Assembly (NCBI GenBank): GCA_015501605.1
Contig: JADNRZ010000044.1
Location: forward strand, 62,001-126,000
Reading direction: 5' to 3'
Source of the DNA: Panaeolus papilionaceus
Taxonomy: Eukaryota > Basidiomycota > Agaricomycetes > Agaricales
DNA length: 64,000 nucleotides
A model generated the notes under the pieces. It did not search any database and was not told the DNA's origin. It saw only the letters and a list, made by a program, of their open reading frames with translations. Made by a program: the position numbers and the translations under genes. Below are positions 46,001 through 57,431 of this stretch, in pieces (position 1 is the first letter of the stretch; the number at the start of each line of letters is the position of its first letter).

Positions 46001-46589
46001 GTAATCTCTCAGTCGGACAGCGTCAGATTTTGGCTCTGGCGAGGGCTATGCTTCGCGAAAGCAAGCTTCTTATTCTCGATGAAGGTGTGTTCCGGCATTT
46101 ACGGTCTAGTGGCAGTTATTTCATCTATTTGACGTCTGTTTATTCAGCTACCTCTGCGATCGGTAATTTGCTTACATGTCGTCCTGTGATCTTGTTTCTA
46201 ACCATTTGGGTTTACAGACTACAAGACGGATGCAATCATACAGGACACCTTGAGGAATCAGTTAGGCTCCGATGTAACTGTGATCACTGTCGCACATCGT
46301 TTACATACCATAATGGATTCGGACAGAATTGTAAGTTACAATGTTTATCCGACATTTAGTTCCATGAAGGTGCTGACAATCTCGAAGCTGGTTTTGGACG
46401 CAGGACGGATGGTCAGTCAAGATTGATTGACGAAATTTCACTTGAAGCTGATTTCTCCTATAGGCAGAGTTTGATACTCCTGCCAACTTACTCCTAAACC
46501 CCAAGAGCATGTTGCGGGGCTTGGTTGAGAACAGTAAAGACGCAGAGGCTCTGTTTATGAAGGCAGGGGCTACGATCGACTCCACGTAA
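40083..46589 (+). CDS. ABC transporter, ABCC/MRP type, full-length (1500 aa, 34 exons)
   Basis: Thirty-four exons splice with closing phases: exon 1 40083-40430, last exon 46464-46589, smallest 15 nt at 46148-46162, total 4503 nt. Layout: an N-terminal hydrophobic region, membrane domain 1 (exons 4-13), nucleotide-binding domain 1 (Walker A GPTGSGKT at about 670-677, LSGGQ 766-770, Walker B VLLLDD 786-791), a charged linker, membrane domain 2 (exons 20-24), and domain 2 (VGRTGSGKS 1277-1285, NLSVGQ 1382-1387, LLILDE ending E1408). In NBD1 the catalytic Glu is Asp (D791), as usual in ABCC proteins, so only the NBD2 Walker B site keeps the canonical Glu. Family members pump glutathione or other conjugates out of the cytosol or into the vacuole; this fits the GST genes in the window. 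No frame damage is seen. Confidence 0.92.
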
Positions 46590-47461
46590 CCCTAGGTTTG
46601 CTTGTTGTGCTTTCTCTATGACGATCCTTTGCAGCTACATTTTGGGTGAAGCAGGAGATTCTACGTTAGTAGTCTACTGTAAAGTTAGGGGCAATACCTG
46701 CTCGGCGCTCAGCATTTTTACACAATTGATCACATTCACCACCTCGCTCAACGTCTTCAGGCTTGGGGACCGGAGTCTAACCGATCGTAGCTTTCAGATT
46801 GACCACTGGCGACGGGCACAATTACAATAAAGATACGAGGCATGCCAATGTCATGATCTGCGCGGATTTACTCCTATGACTTCAACGCTCGGCTAGTGTT
46901 ATCGAATCGTCCCACACCTCGGTTGTTTAATCTCATTCATATAACTTGATCTTTCAGATACCTTTCCGTGCAAACTTAGAATGAGCTTTGCGAACTTAGC
47001 AGTTGAGAACAAACTTTTCAATGAACGTCGAATGATTCGGGGTTCGGCCATGTGCTGATGGGCATTTCAAGATCAGCCGGCGCCGATTCGCTCAATTCCC
47101 TGGAATTTCGGCATTCAGCTCTTCCAAAAATATCTCCACTCACAAGGTTGGGCAATAAATCTAAACTTCCCGGTAATACTTTCCCTCGTCACGGTAGGAG
47201 ACGTGGATGACATGTCGGTGATATGCGATGTGGCCTGTAATTACCGAAAGCGTCAAAGGGTTTCTGGCCTATCTCGACCGTATAGCCTCCCGATGAGGTA
47301 TCAGATTTTTCCAGTCCCTTGAGATTACCAATGGGGTCTTCAATTGAACTCACATTGAATGCGTCCGGTCATGACCTCAGTTCTTCTGCCCGAGGCTATC
47401 CGGTTTAGTTATAAAAGGGCAGAAAACAACACCCTCCCCCACAATTTCGTATCTTTTCGTC
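46590..47461. other. intergenic region between the ABC transporter and the NTF2-like gene
   Basis: No coding frame with recognisable content was seen. The last about 60 bp hold the promoter of the NTF2-like gene. Confidence 0.6.
47410..47416 (+). promoter_or_regulatory. TATA box of the NTF2-like gene
   Basis: TATAAAA, 46 bp before the ATG at 47462, implying a very short leader. Confidence 0.6.
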
Positions 47462-48001
47462 ATGCCTACTCAGGAGCAACTACATAGCGCAAGCGCCGCC
47501 TTCTTTGAGGCTTTCTCCTCAAGCACACCTTCTCGAGAGCTCCTATCATTTTTCTCGACCACAGGCCTTCCAATAATTCAGCACGCGCCTATGGCATGCC
47601 CACACCCCCAAACATCTCGTTTATCAGGCTCAAATGCTGTACGGTCCTATTTCGATTTATTAGCCACCCATTGGACTCGTTCAAACGTGAAAGTATCGGA
47701 AACTCCTGAGATTGATGCTGGCCGACGAAGAGTAACCCTGACAGCGAGTACACGATGGACATGGAGGAAGAGCGGTCGAGGTTGGACCGAGGACTTTACA
47801 TGGACGCTCGACTTTGACGAGTCCCTTAAGATCCTTAGCTTTGTCGCACGTACAACCTCACCACCTGGTACCTGCGTCATGCGTGCCATTGATGCTGACT
47901 CGCTAACACAAGGCGCAAGAAGATCGGTAAGCTCTCAAGTCATGATTCCCACAATCTATCAAGGTTCTAATCAAACTTTCTGTCGAACCTTGCAGCAGTG
48001 A
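47462..48001 (+). CDS. NTF2/SnoaL-like small protein (156 aa spliced)
   Basis: Exons 47462-47926 and 47996-48001, ending RRSQ. The fold is suggested by an N-terminal helix (ATG then QLHSASAAFFEAFSSS), a cone-lining region with RSYFDLLATHW, and paired strands RRRVTLTASTRWTWRKSGRG and WTEDFTWTLDFDESLKILSF. This is the pattern of small NTF2-like proteins, which can be polyketide-cyclase-like enzymes or binding proteins. No catalytic dyad can be claimed. The putative intron (47927-47995, GT-AG) is 69 nt, a multiple of three, and has no in-frame stop. Retention would give a 179-residue variant ending at the same stop. It stands alone between the ABC transporter and a decayed M35-like gene. Confidence 0.7.
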   Translation: MPTQEQLHSASAAFFEAFSSSTPSRELLSFFSTTGLPIIQHAPMACPHPQTSRLSGSNAVRSYFDLLATHWTRSNVKVSETPEIDAGRRRVTLTASTRWTWRKSGRGWTEDFTWTLDFDESLKILSFVARTTSPPGTCVMRAIDADSLTQGARRSVSSQVMIPTIYQGSNQTFCRTLQQ

Positions 48002-48904
48002 TATGTCATATTCAGCACGATGCTCGTGTTGCATTCAATGTGCTCCATTGCTTACCTATCACACTTGACCCCGGTCAGTCACCTCGGTGTCGGCTTCATT
48101 GTATCTTTTCACGGCAAGAGATATGACAGCATGTCGCCCATGGGGCAACAAGGCACACCTTCCACTTTCCCCTTTCCCCTTTCCCGGCCCAGAACTGATT
48201 GCCAAGATATTCAAACCGACACAGATCGGCCGGCTTCAACGAACCTGGGACGCATTTAGATCACACTGACATCCCATCGCGACGGAGGTTATGAGGGGAC
48301 ACATACATTCCAGCATGGGTAGCACTGTAGATACAATAGCAGCTGTCCTAGTGATACTTGAATATTGGGTTATAAAAAGCTCCACTGGACATATGATTCT
48401 GTTAAATTTCGATGGGATTAAAACATCAAGAAAGAATATCTTTTTAAAAATGGGTGCCCATTGAGTAGGGTAGGACAGTTCATAAATTATGACCAGGGTA
48501 ACGCGGCAGTGTCTGGCGTTTGGCGCTTAGCGCATGTAGGTACAGCCGCGGCTCGTCAAATGTTTCTAAGTGAATCCTATAAAGCTGCTTAAATTAAGCG
48601 GGACAGGCGCGATCTACTCTGACAGGTACCCGTCTACTTCATTTCCCCGTACGACCATCAAGTTAATAGGGTTGCGATATTTAGCTATACATTAATCAAT
48701 TGTATTATATGGAGCAGTCCATATCTTCTCAGATGATAAGTATACTTGAGGTTCGAGTTTCAAGAACACAGGTCCTTCAAGTTCAATTACTGTATGAGCC
48801 ATCTGTGTCCAGTTATGAATAGACGCCTAATAGATGAACGTCCTAACGTAAAATACTAATCCGTTGAACTGGCCATTCGTCGTAGGTACCACGACAACAA
48901 AAGT
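48002..48904. other. intergenic stretch, no supported gene
   Basis: A short plus-strand frame at 48087-48269 ends in a plausible-looking GPELIAKIFKPTQIGRLQRT, but no start, partner exon or family could be assigned. The remainder is AT-rich without features. Confidence 0.4.
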
Positions 48905-49444
48905 TAGATAGACTTCTTGGCCGTGTGGCATGATTTACGAAGAGTAATCGGCCCCACATAGCGCTTATACTGGTCTCTAAAAATGATGGCTTCAAGTCTA
49001 CTCCTTGTCCTGTAATCCAACGAGCTATTGATGGCCGTCACCGCAGAGCTTTCTGCATTACGTATCACGCACCCAGGTTAATTATTATTATTAAGCTCTC
49101 GTAAACGATGCTGCTCATCTGTATGTTCTCAGTAAGCCTCAAAATAATAAAGAGCGAGTGTACGTACTTTCCCAAACTAGCCCCTCGGACTCCTCACATA
49201 CGTTATCTGGGTCCTCTCGGAAAAAATAATCACACGACCCCAGGTAAAGGTGAGCGAATTGGTGAATAACAGTTAACTCTCGATACGCAGGATTTTCAAT
49301 TGCGTAGAATTGCCTTGTGAACAATATATGCGACCCCACCACTCCTCCTCCTCCACGGTGAACGATTGCAATGGTGTCTGGGCCCTCGGGTGGTACTAAG
49401 CCGTCGTAGTGGTATTCATCACCCGTGGGTATCGAGTAGATCAA
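48905..49444 (-). pseudogene. decayed M35-like metalloprotease fragment with HEXXH changed to HQFAH
   Basis: On the minus strand 49444-49168 reads YHYDGLVPPEGPDTIAIVHR, then NPAYRELTVIHQFAHLYLGS and DYFFREDPDNV. Beyond a GTACGT donor, a second open block (about 49066-48905) reads NAESSAVTAINSSLDYRTRS and ends at TAA. Compared with the family (and the gene at 30974-31905), the water-activating Glu of HEXXH is Gln and the NADSY segment is NAESS. The frame upstream has no ATG or recognised exons. The catalytic residues are therefore lost, and the 5' half is missing. It is either a pseudogene or a non-catalytic relative. No clean acceptor for the second block was settled. Confidence 0.65.
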
Positions 49445-49812
49445 TTGTAACGCTTAATTCCCTTGTTCTATGGAGTATAGTTTCGACACCCCGTTTTACA
49501 TTCACGTATCTCGCTCACTGAGAGGTTTCCAAAGCAATCGAGCCACCCGGTTATCGTCGTGTGGTAGCTCAAGCAACTCTCTCGGATGTTCCAGACTTCC
49601 GATCGCTGAAATGTGTTAAAGGAATATTAGTAGACAAATTATTTGTAACGACCAACTTTGTAGACTCAGGCATACCAGAATCTAAGGTAGCCTTCAATAT
49701 TAACACCAGGTTTCGGTCAGTCCACCCAGTTACACTAGGGAAGCGCAGAATAGCCTTTCTAATGCTGACCACTCCCCACATGGGGTGAGAAACCAACCAT
49801 TGCTGGGTACGG

Positions 49813-50588
49813 TTGGACGTGGAAATATTTGAGATCATTATCCATGAATACGCCGACCAATGCTACAATTTGGGTAAAGTGATGCAAGCATGTGGTCTGC
49901 AAAAAATTCGTACCCATCGCCTGGACTTATTTGTCAAATTCGGACCCCATGGGATCGCGAATAGGTCGCGTTGCCGTTTGGCTCAAGTTCTGATGTACAA
50001 TCCCCATATCGGCAGCTTTGTGGAGAAAGTTGTTTACACAATCGACGAGAGAAGGTGGCGTAACTGGAGACATTCAGCTTGTCAGAGCATATCACGGGTG
50101 AGTCTCGCAATTGCTAGCCTTCGTCATTGAGGTAACACGCCATGCCCCGCAAGTCTGTTCAGGTTCCATCAGAAAACCAATTTTCTGCAACGTTGCACGA
50201 GTTCCATCCTTGCGTTGAATCCCTCCACATCAAGCACGAAGTCAACGAGCACCTCGTCCCTTGCGAAGATGATACATGTACCCAATGGTGCTAGTACAAC
50301 GCGCTTCAACACTTCGCAGGCTCCTCAAGCCACCTAAACGATCTAGCGACGACCAATTTGGCCCTCGGTTTAGATTCTATTCTGAGGATACCAAAAGTAC
50401 GATGCTTGGAATGTACATTTCCCACTGACCGGGTCCAAGGGACAATACTAAGCAGGGTGCGGGCGTCGGTGGTGTGCCATACCCTCTCCCAACTCTCCAA
50501 ACCATCAACATCGACTATGGCCAGAACTTTCTCTTCCAAATTATTTAGTATTCCCCAGATATCGAAGTCCACAATTGCCATCTTTTAA
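49813..50588 (+). pseudogene. F-box/LRR-like pseudogene, truncated
   Basis: It reads EIFEIIIHEYADQCYNLGKV, then VKFGPHGIANRSRCRLAQVL and NPHIGSFVEKVVYTIDERRW. This aligns with the intact gene at 51119-52872 (QVQFGPYGYLDRNRWRLAQV, NPSISVFIKDVVYAIDTREW). After a probable intron, ENQFSATLHEFHPCVESLHI corresponds to the neighbour's KHSATLHELLPEVQSLRI. The frame then hits TAG after a DTCTQWC segment and continues open to 50588 without the rest of the protein. The F-box end is also incomplete. It is an old partial duplicate. Confidence 0.7.
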
Positions 50589-51118
50589 ATTCGGATATGG
50601 CTTCGAGTCGCAGAGTAACCAACTGGTTCTGACTTCGGTATGCAACCTGTGGTGTCATACAAAAAACCTCACTATATCGCGGCAAGCAATGTCAGATACC
50701 ATTGACCAAAGATCCTTTGCCGCACTGCTCGGATATTGAGCAGTCATGCGTTCTACGCCGTTGACTTTTTTTTACTTTTCTGATAATCGCGAATGTGATC
50801 ATATGGGAAATCCGAATCTTTCACGGAGACCACGATTGCTGATTATTTTCTCTAACTATTGCCCAAATATTACCACTCAATTGTAGTGCCAAAAAACGAA
50901 ATGCCACATTATGCCTATTTGAATGATTCTTCAGGACGCAGGTCGTGACGCAATGGGAGGACGGGAGCGGCCCGAGTCATTTTGATAGGGGGTAGACTCA
51001 GGGTCTCTTGGTTAATTTGGTGATAGGTTATCCAACAACCATCACCACCTACCTGCAGCTCGCTCGTTCCTCGTTCTCCTTGCTTCTTAACGTGTAGACT
51101 TGAAAGCCAATTAATACC

Positions 51119-52872
51119 ATGTCCGACATCCAAACGTCTCAGAACAGCGGTCCATGCTTTCCAACTGAAATTTTTGACCTCATCATCAAACGTATCGCAA
51201 AGTTACCTGGACGCCCACCAACATACGACGGCATTGACGAAATCTCCAAACCGCCTTTAAATATCCTGAGGAACCTCAGCCTCGTTTGTAAAGCATTTGT
51301 CCCACTCGCTCGTTTGCATATATTCTCTCAAGTTCAATTTGGGCCCTATGGGTATTTGGATAGGAATCGGTGGCGGTTGGCCCAAGTCGTGATCAGAAAT
51401 CCCAGCATTTCCGTTTTCATCAAGGATGTTGTTTATGCTATAGATACCCGTGAATGGGAATCGTTTCCACCTAGGGATCCAAACGCCGGTAATGTGTGTT
51501 TTGTTGCTCGTTGTCGGCTGTATTGGAGATATAATTTAACTCACAGATGTTGTGCTGGACCAGGACCTCCCTGCTTCTAACAAGCACTCTGCAACGCTCC
51601 ATGAGCTCCTACCAGAGGTCCAATCCTTGAGAATCATCCACCATATATCCGGCCACGGCAGTCGCTGTCGTACTGATTCCTGCATCAAAATCTGTCATAC
51701 TGCACTCCGGGAGTTCTCGTCATCGCCAACACACGCTATTACAAGCCTACATATCAGAGGTGTCAGCTTTGATATCCGCTCCGTTCTATCCATTTGGAGC
51801 CTACAGTCACTCAGTACAAAGTCCTGTCAATGGTTAGGCCCCTGGAACGATGATCATGGTACAGATACTGCCACATCTCCTCTACAGTCCATCGACCTAC
51901 CATCACGTCTCCCACTCCAACATCTTTCCTCTGAGAGGGATAAATACTTTCCCTATAAACTCTTAGCGTGCCTTCGCGATTTGGAACGTATCTCAGTTAC
52001 CTCTTGCTCGCAGTACTCCGAACAGGACCCGAAGGAGTGGTTTACCGATCAATCCAAATTTCCGTGCTTCAACACGAGTCGCGCCCTATCCTACGACAAT
52101 CTACGCGTCATCGAGCTGGACAAGACACCAATCCTGATCTGGCTATCATCAAGAATCAGGACGACGCCAAAGTTAGCCTTGCCCGCACTCATGGACTTAC
52201 GGCTAGATTTCGGTGCAAGATCAAGTTCAGACGGATCATATCAAGCGTTTTATGACGTCTTGGCGCAGTCTTCCAAGGTGTTTGGGTTGTGTTTAAGCAC
52301 AAGCTGTACGTTCTTTTTGAGATTTTTGTAACTACATTCTAATACTCTGGCCGCGACGATTAGACGCGCGGGAGTGGGATCCACAAAATCCCAGTCTCCA
52401 ACTCGAGGTCTGCTTTGAACGGTGTAAAAGAACCCTTGGTGCCATCAACATCCGCTTTGTCAACTTGCAGTCAGAAGACCGGCGGTACGACGCTTCCAGA
52501 ATTCACAATCTCTGCGACGCCCTCTCCCTCGTATCTGGTTCAAATTGCATTGAGGAGCTAGAAATCGATCTCGATGAGTGCTTGGAGTATAGTGCCCGTC
52601 CGGGGTGGCGATCCGCTACGGCTCCGGCGTGGACGAGGCTTGATGATTTGTTTCATAGTGGACAAGGCAAGGTGGCGTTTCCGTCGTTCCGGGTGCTCAT
52701 CCTGTCCATCAATAGGATGTCGAATCCTTATGAGGAGAGGGAGGAGTGGGAGCCAGGGTTCTGGACGGAATGCTTTTCGCGCATGCATGCTGACTTTGAG
52801 GTTCGATACGACGCGAATTATTTCCAAAGTCGGTATCGGCTTGCACGACCTAAAGGTGCTCACAACCCTTGA
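51119..52872 (+). CDS. F-box-like / LRR-type protein (545 aa, 3 exons)
   Basis: Exons: 51119-51488, 51547-52305 and 52364-52872, with 58-nt GT-AG introns and 1638 nt in total. The N-terminal FPTEIFDLIIKRIAKLPGRP, with LRNLSLVCKAFVPLARLHIF after it, fits an F-box-like motif with an insertion. Leucine-spaced segments (EVQSLRIIHHI, AITSLHIRGVSF, NLRVIELDKTPI, CIEELEIDLDECL, FRVLILSINRM) suggest a degenerate LRR solenoid. The C-terminus is FEVRYDANYFQSRYRLARP, a common ending of this agaric family. A presumed SCF-type substrate receptor with unknown target. A truncated paralogue lies 530 bp upstream. Confidence 0.75.
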
Positions 52873-53070
52873 TATTCATTTATGTAGGTTTATATATTCT
52901 GTTGAAAATCCACCAAAGTTTGGCAGAAATCTGCATTTAAACGTTGACAAGTTGCGAGCAGTGAGGCTAGGTAAGACAAGGAAAGATTCAAAGAACCGTC
53001 AAGGACGTAATACGGAACTGAAGACACCAGTGTTCACGTTGGGATCCCAGGCTCCAGCAACTGAACCCAT

Positions 53071-54499
53071 TCAGCGCTTGGGTCGAACTAATTTAAGTCC
53101 GAGACCTTTGGCTTCTTCTCGGATACGACGAGGTACATCCCTGAAGGCGCTACGTAGGCTGCGATGCTTGGAGGCTGAAATCTCGGAGGTTGACACCAAT
53201 TCGGTTTCTGGAAGTAGGGATGGCGATGCTTGTTGCGATTCCGATTCGAGCATCATCAAACGCATACGTAGCGGAAGGTTGGTATCTGCAATGATTTTAT
53301 GACGAAGTCCCTGCGCAACATCTTCAAAGCCTTCTGGGGGGTCTCCGTAATCCAGAAATTGCTCGATAAATTTGGCAAGAACTTCGTCGTTTTCCTGGAA
53401 ATTGCCCTCCAGAATGTCTCGCAGATCTTGGTTCGTTTGAGCGTCAGGTTGGGCCAGGTCGTCTTCAATGTTTTTCCTTAGGAGAAGAGCACTCTCAATT
53501 CGTTCGTGTAGATCCCTGTAAATAGGCGGGGTGCGAGGATCAAGGTCAGTTAGGCGTATGGTGTCTCCAGATACTAGAACTGCGTCCAAGATCTGTAATG
53601 CGGAAAGCCGGGTGTTGGTAAATTTTGTGATTTGAGCACCGCCATCAATGTAATACTAGTTTATAATTATAAGTATATCAGTAGGTATTCACCATGGACA
53701 GCCTCTAGACGAATTAATACCTTCAACTGCTTATCGCGCAACTCCTCAAAGTTTGATTGTCCACGACTTAGCGCTTGTTCACCGTACAATGTATCCCACA
53801 TAGTGGTCACGAATGTTAGATATTTGATGCCTTTGCCACGGGCATGGTATGAAGACTTGAGGAAGGTCGTGAGCATTTCCATCGTTTTGCGCTTCGTTCC
53901 TGGTAGTCTTGTTACATTAATCGGGACGAGGTATAAAGTTCCATGGACATATGATAGCCTAAGGGGAATTCAGTTGACTGACGATACATGAAGAAAGTTT
54001 TCAGATGGCTTACCCATTCTGAGTTACCCAAGTATTTACCATGTCCAGGATCTCTTTCTCTGACAACTTGCTGTCCGAAAATCCCGGCGTGTCGACAACA
54101 TAGAGTGGACCTCGCCGCATATTTGCGTTCACTACTCTAAATGCACCAATCTGCTGAGTGTAGCCAGCGAGTTGACCGCTACTCAGTGACAACATTTGGG
54201 ACGGTCCCGCGAGAGATTCTACAAACTTGATATAAAATAAGGTAAACAGAGTGTATTGGCTCGCGCTGGGTCATGGGTGACGGGTGTGATACTAGACTTA
54301 CGCTACTTTTTCCGGCTCCGGTGGGTCCTACAATCCTAAAAGTAGATCAGGGATGTATCGTTGTACTAAGGCATTTATAAGAGGATGCTCACAGGACTAC
54401 ATAATGTCCAGGTCCAGTGAAGGGATCTATGCCACTGACGAACGCATACGGTTGAAGAGAAATTTCTCCAGTAACATCAATGTTCTTCGGACCTTCCAT
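53071..54499 (-). CDS. P-loop GTPase family protein C (391 aa, 5 exons)
   Basis: Minus-strand exons: 54499-54393, 54335-54302, 54225-54014, 53958-53721 and 53655-53071, all GT-AG, totalling 1176 nt. A short N-terminus, MEGPKNIDVTGEISLQPYAF, leads to the P-loop GPTGAGKSS, DTPGFSDSKLSEKEILDMVN, then LYLVPINVTRLPGTKRKT and TFVTTMWDTLYGEQALSRGQ. The helical C-terminal half reads IYRDLHERIESALLLRKNIE and KFIEQFLDYGDPPEGFEDVA. It ends in a basic tail, RRIREEAKGLGLKLVRPKR. Related to A and B but closest to F. Predicted to bind and hydrolyse GTP; the role is unknown. It is divergent to gene D across a 1.4-kb gap. No damage is seen. Confidence 0.85.
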
Positions 54500-55903
54500 G
54501 ATGTCACGGATGGTAATAATGGTTAGAGTAAGGATCCTGAAAAAGTATGGCTGCGCCATTTCTGTCCTCTTGGTCACGTGAGCGCGAGGGCATACGTGGC
54601 GTCTATTTGCCACTCATTACTTTCATCTATTCTACCCGCCTCGCCGCAGAACGTTATGCTGCGTGGTATTTTAATTATTTTTCTTGCCCACCCTCCCCTC
54701 CCCTTTATTAAGTCAGTAAACAGACCTTACTATCGAACCTTAATTATTTCCTCAGCAGCAAGCTCGAATGGCCTTATTAGACGCCCACACACCTCATCTG
54801 CTCAACATCTACCTGATTAAAAGGGTATAATTCGTACGGGATCCATTGATTACCATCCATTTACACCCAGAACTTTCACGCTTGATTCATAAACCCCTTC
54901 GTAGAATTGATCTTGGTTTACATTATAGTATGGGGGCCTAGTGGTTAGGGGGTCGTCGTTCGGTTAGGGGCTCATCCTTTGCCGTCCATCGACTCTCGAC
55001 CTGAGGAGTAGCCATGGCTCAGGTACCTGACTGCTTTTCACCCTCGTAGCGTAGGCCACTAGGCATCTAATCTGCTACGACCTGGCGAAACAAAAGACCC
55101 AAGACAATGAATTCAGTCAGAACTCTGAATTCTACAACGGCTAGTGTTGATGGTTGAGAATACAAGGTTGTGTTTATCCCTTCTACGCTAGAGATTGTAT
55201 TCACACATATAACACATGAGGCACCAGGTTCAGGGGCGGGGCAGGTGCCACTGAGACTGGTGTGTTAATCTTAACTTCCTGTCAATGTAACATGAAAAGC
55301 CCAGGCTAGTGAGCAACCGACGACGTCGGGCCCAGCGTCAAGACGGATTTTGAGGGGGAACGTAGAAGGGGCAGGTTATGTACATCAGATTGTCGGGCTC
55401 TCGAAACATGAGGGAATTTTGAAAAGCTAAAGAGATATCATGGTGGGAGAGATGGTGCTCAGCGGAAAGGCTCACGCAGCACAATGAGAGACTCTACTCG
55501 GCAAACTTGGTATTGTATGACAGCGTTCTCTCCATTCCTTCAAATAATGTATGGTTAATGCCAGCTGGCACTTTCATATGCGGGCTATCCATTATAAACG
55601 AGTCCACCCAAAGACCCGTAATCTAAGTATATCTTGCGACATACTCTTGGCAACGAGGCTCGTATACTTCTACAATGTCTACAATTCAGATGCTGCAGTG
55701 AAAGGCGGTGCCTATCTTTATTGAATCGAACTCAGCACAACATGACAGTAAGGCCAGAAGAAGCCCTCTGGCCACTCCGACCACAGTGATATGTTCCTGA
55801 GCCGTCGAGACATTTAAAGATTTCACTATGAAGCAGAGCCCAACCAGCCACTCTTTCATCCCAACCACGACGTGAACTTCCCTCACGCACAATCGACTCC
55901 GTC
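54500..55903. other. intergenic region between divergent GTPase genes C and D
   Basis: No gene was recognised. Near 54930-55000 a tRNA A-box-like GCCTAGTGGTTAGG is not followed by a proper B box. A block at about 55140-55280 resembles 61195-61320 (GTGTTGATGGTT, GGCACCAGGTTC, TTAATCTTA/CTAATCTTA), suggesting that sequence around these genes was duplicated with them. Confidence 0.45.
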
Positions 55904-57431
55904 ATGAGCCAAATCAGAAACTTGACCGTCATGGGTGAAATTTCTATCGAACCTATGGCCAAGATCCCAGATCCGAATGCATGTTACATGATTATGTCAG
56001 TTGTCTACACATCCACGACGGCTCATACCTATACTGACACCGAGTGTCCTTTTTTACTAGGATAACGGGACCGACGGGTGCAGGGAAAAGCAGCGTTAGT
56101 ATATAGTTACTCCCCTGCATGCGCCCAGTAGCGGTCTACAGAGTTCTAACCTTATCGTGATGTATGTGTCATATAGTTCATTGAAGCTCTAGCAGGGTCA
56201 TCACAGAAGGACCTATTGTCCTTATCAAAAGACCAACTTGCTGGCTACACTCAAGCCGTTACGGCGTACAAGGTTCACAATGTTCGGAGCAAATATTGGT
56301 TCACGGAGAATCACACGCTCTACCTCATCGATACGCCCGGGTTTTCGGACAGTAAAATTTCAGAAAAGGAAGTCGTGAATATGATATGTGAATGGCTGGG
56401 ATCAAACGGGTGAGTGGTTTTTAACCATTAACATTTCTCATGCTTAATTAACGATGACCTGGCTACATAGTCTGGATTATGTCCACAGAGTACTGTACCT
56501 TACTCCAATAAACGGGACAAGGTTGGCAGGAACGAAGCGAAAGACAATCGAAATGATGACAAGGATGCTCACCGAACCTCATGACGCACTAGAGTGTCTG
56601 ACGTTTGTCACCACCATGTGGGACACAATGCACAACGAACAAGCACTGGAACGCGCACACGAAAACTTTTCACAGTTGCGTGATGTGCACTTGAAGGCAA
56701 CAAATGTCATTATAGCTGTGAAATGTCTTGCGCTGATGCATATTTATTTCCTATTATAGGAACTGGGTGCCACTGGTGTTGAGGTCACGCAATTTACGAA
56801 TACCAGAGACTCAGCCCTTGAGATACTGGACCCAAGGATAAGTGCTCAGGATATTCCTCGCTCTGGGAGAGCGCGCCACGATACGCCAGAGCTATATCGT
56901 GACCTCACGGAACGGATCGAGAACGCTATCCTCGGAAAACAAAGCGTCCAGAATGACCTTTCTCAATCAGATGTTCAGACCAACCCTGAGTTGAGGAGTA
57001 TCCTGGAAAGAGAATTGTGCAATATCGACGCCACATTGACCAAATTCGTGGCGCAATTAGATCAGTTCGAAATCCCGGAGGGATTTGAGCAGGTTGCAAG
57101 TCACATACGAGGGAAAATTGATAGGGACGTGCAGCGCCCTCGCCACCCATGCTTAGCTGTTGTTCCCTCATGGATGGAGGAAACGTCCTTAGATCTGCTT
57201 GCTGGCCACCATAATCAGCAGGTCCAACCACATCAACGCAACAGCCCTTCCGTTGCTCCTAGTATTCCATCTCAACCTCACCAACCTCACAGCTCAGTCT
57301 CATCTACAATTACGAGAACTTGCCCCCTTCGCCGATTGAAAATTTGTTTTCATCTTCGAAGGGTGTTTTGGATCGTGATCGGGTACATGAAGCGACTGGT
57401 CAAGATGGAGAGTTCTCAGGGCCAGCATTGA
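55904..57431 (+). CDS. P-loop GTPase family protein D (418 aa, 5 exons)
   Basis: Exons: 55904-55995, 56061-56094, 56177-56409, 56471-56696 and 56760-57431, totalling 1257 nt. Motifs: GPTGAGKSS, DTPGFSDSKISEKEVVNMIC, RVLYLTPINGTRLAGTKRKT and TFVTTMWDTMHNEQALERAH. The helical region is TPELYRDLTERIENAILGKQ, with KFVAQLDQFEIPEGFEQVAS following. Intron 4 opens with GC (AAG then GCAACA). The C-terminal about 110 residues (HHNQQVQPHQRNSPS onward, ending LVKMESSQGQH) do not match the basic tail shared by C, E and F. A late frameshift or missed intron is possible. It is the only plus-strand member of the 53-61 kb cluster. Role unknown. Confidence 0.8.

Noticed and set aside
54930..55000. tRNA- or SINE-like sequence with GCCTAGTGGTTAGG
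   Set aside because: The A-box-like part is convincing, but no matching B box (GGTTCRANTCC) or cloverleaf could be drawn, and no 3' tail or flanking duplication was seen.
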